Part shown: one piece after another, positions 48,027 to 48,102 of the stretch
How positions within the stretch are numbered: position 1 is the first letter of the stretch
Layout: every line of letters starts with the position of its first letter
DNA from: Xenorhabdus miraniensis
GTDB taxonomy: Bacteria > Pseudomonadota > Gammaproteobacteria > Enterobacterales > Enterobacteriaceae
Length of the DNA stretch: 48,102 bases
Assembly: GCF_002632615.1 (NCBI RefSeq)
Contig: NZ_NITZ01000025.1
Location: forward strand, 1 to 48,102
Direction: 5' to 3'
Position numbers and translations under genes: made by a program
The notes under the pieces: model-generated
What the model saw: the letters and a program-made list of their open reading frames with translations, nothing else
Databases searched by the model: none
Told to the model about the DNA's origin: nothing

Positions 48027-48102
48027 AATTGAAGAGTTTGATCATGGCTCAGATTGAACGCTGGCGGCAGGCCTAACACATGCAAGTCGAGCGGCAGCGG
48101 GA
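48027..48102 (+). rRNA. rrs: 16S ribosomal RNA, 5' end (partial)
   Basis: From AATTGAAGAGTTTGATCATGG onward the sequence is the conserved start of bacterial 16S rRNA (primer 27F region), with the variable helix after CAAGTCGAGCGGCAGCGGGA cut by the window end. The gene continues to the right. The position after hemG corresponds to the E. coli rrnA operon. Confidence 0.98.

Overview
The window looks like a chromosomal segment of an insect-associated member of the Morganellaceae, Photorhabdus or Xenorhabdus-like. The base composition is AT-rich. The backbone gene order from yigM/metR/metE through udp, rmuC, ubiE-ubiJ-ubiB, tatABC, rfaH, ubiD, fre, fadBA, pepQ, yigZ, trkH and hemG to a 16S rRNA gene is that of the Escherichia coli metR-rrnA region. 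Species-level assignment is inference; no marker gene is complete enough to settle it, because the 16S gene is cut after about 76 bases.

Positions 1-7000 are an accessory island. It holds two type VI secretion Hcp genes on opposite strands. The right-hand one is followed directly by a DUF4225-type membrane-active effector candidate, and that gene ends 2 bp from a convergent two-gene operon of small membrane proteins that could be its immunity determinants. Between the Hcp genes lies a toxin-like tandem: a broken gene (frameshift plus stop) followed by an intact paralogous C-terminal cassette and a convergent two-helix small membrane protein. This block is bracketed by an inverted 44-bp perfect repeat derived from the ends of IS1-family elements. 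Remnants of IS1, ISKra4-like and probably IS5-like elements mark repeated insertion and decay.

Positions 7000-18250 carry a PurR-box-preceded purine permease (ghxQ), a lipoprotein acylase of the penicillin amidase/AHL acylase family, a YjcE-type Na+/H+ antiporter, the biotin transporter yigM, the divergent metR/metE pair with MetR and MetJ sites, and yidB.

Positions 18600-26550 are a complete four-carbon sugar acid (tetronate) utilisation cluster: ltnD-otnK-otnC-otnI, a DeoR-family regulator, and two closely similar GntP-family permeases in tandem. Each permease is followed by a near-identical terminator, but only the second has an 83-bp palindromic repeat inserted.

Positions 26600-48102 are core backbone. 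udp has two CRP sites 54 bp apart (CRP/CytR style). It is followed by a tyrosine phosphatase, a DedA protein, rmuC with a LexA-like box, ubiquinone genes, Tat translocase genes (tatD is not present here), a hemB of the Asp-type (not Zn-cysteine type) metal site with a hairpin immediately upstream, rfaH, ubiD, fre, fadBA with a near-perfect FadR operator, pepQ, yigZ, trkH, hemG, and the P1/P2/boxA leader of an rrn operon. I found no CRISPR array and no tRNA gene.
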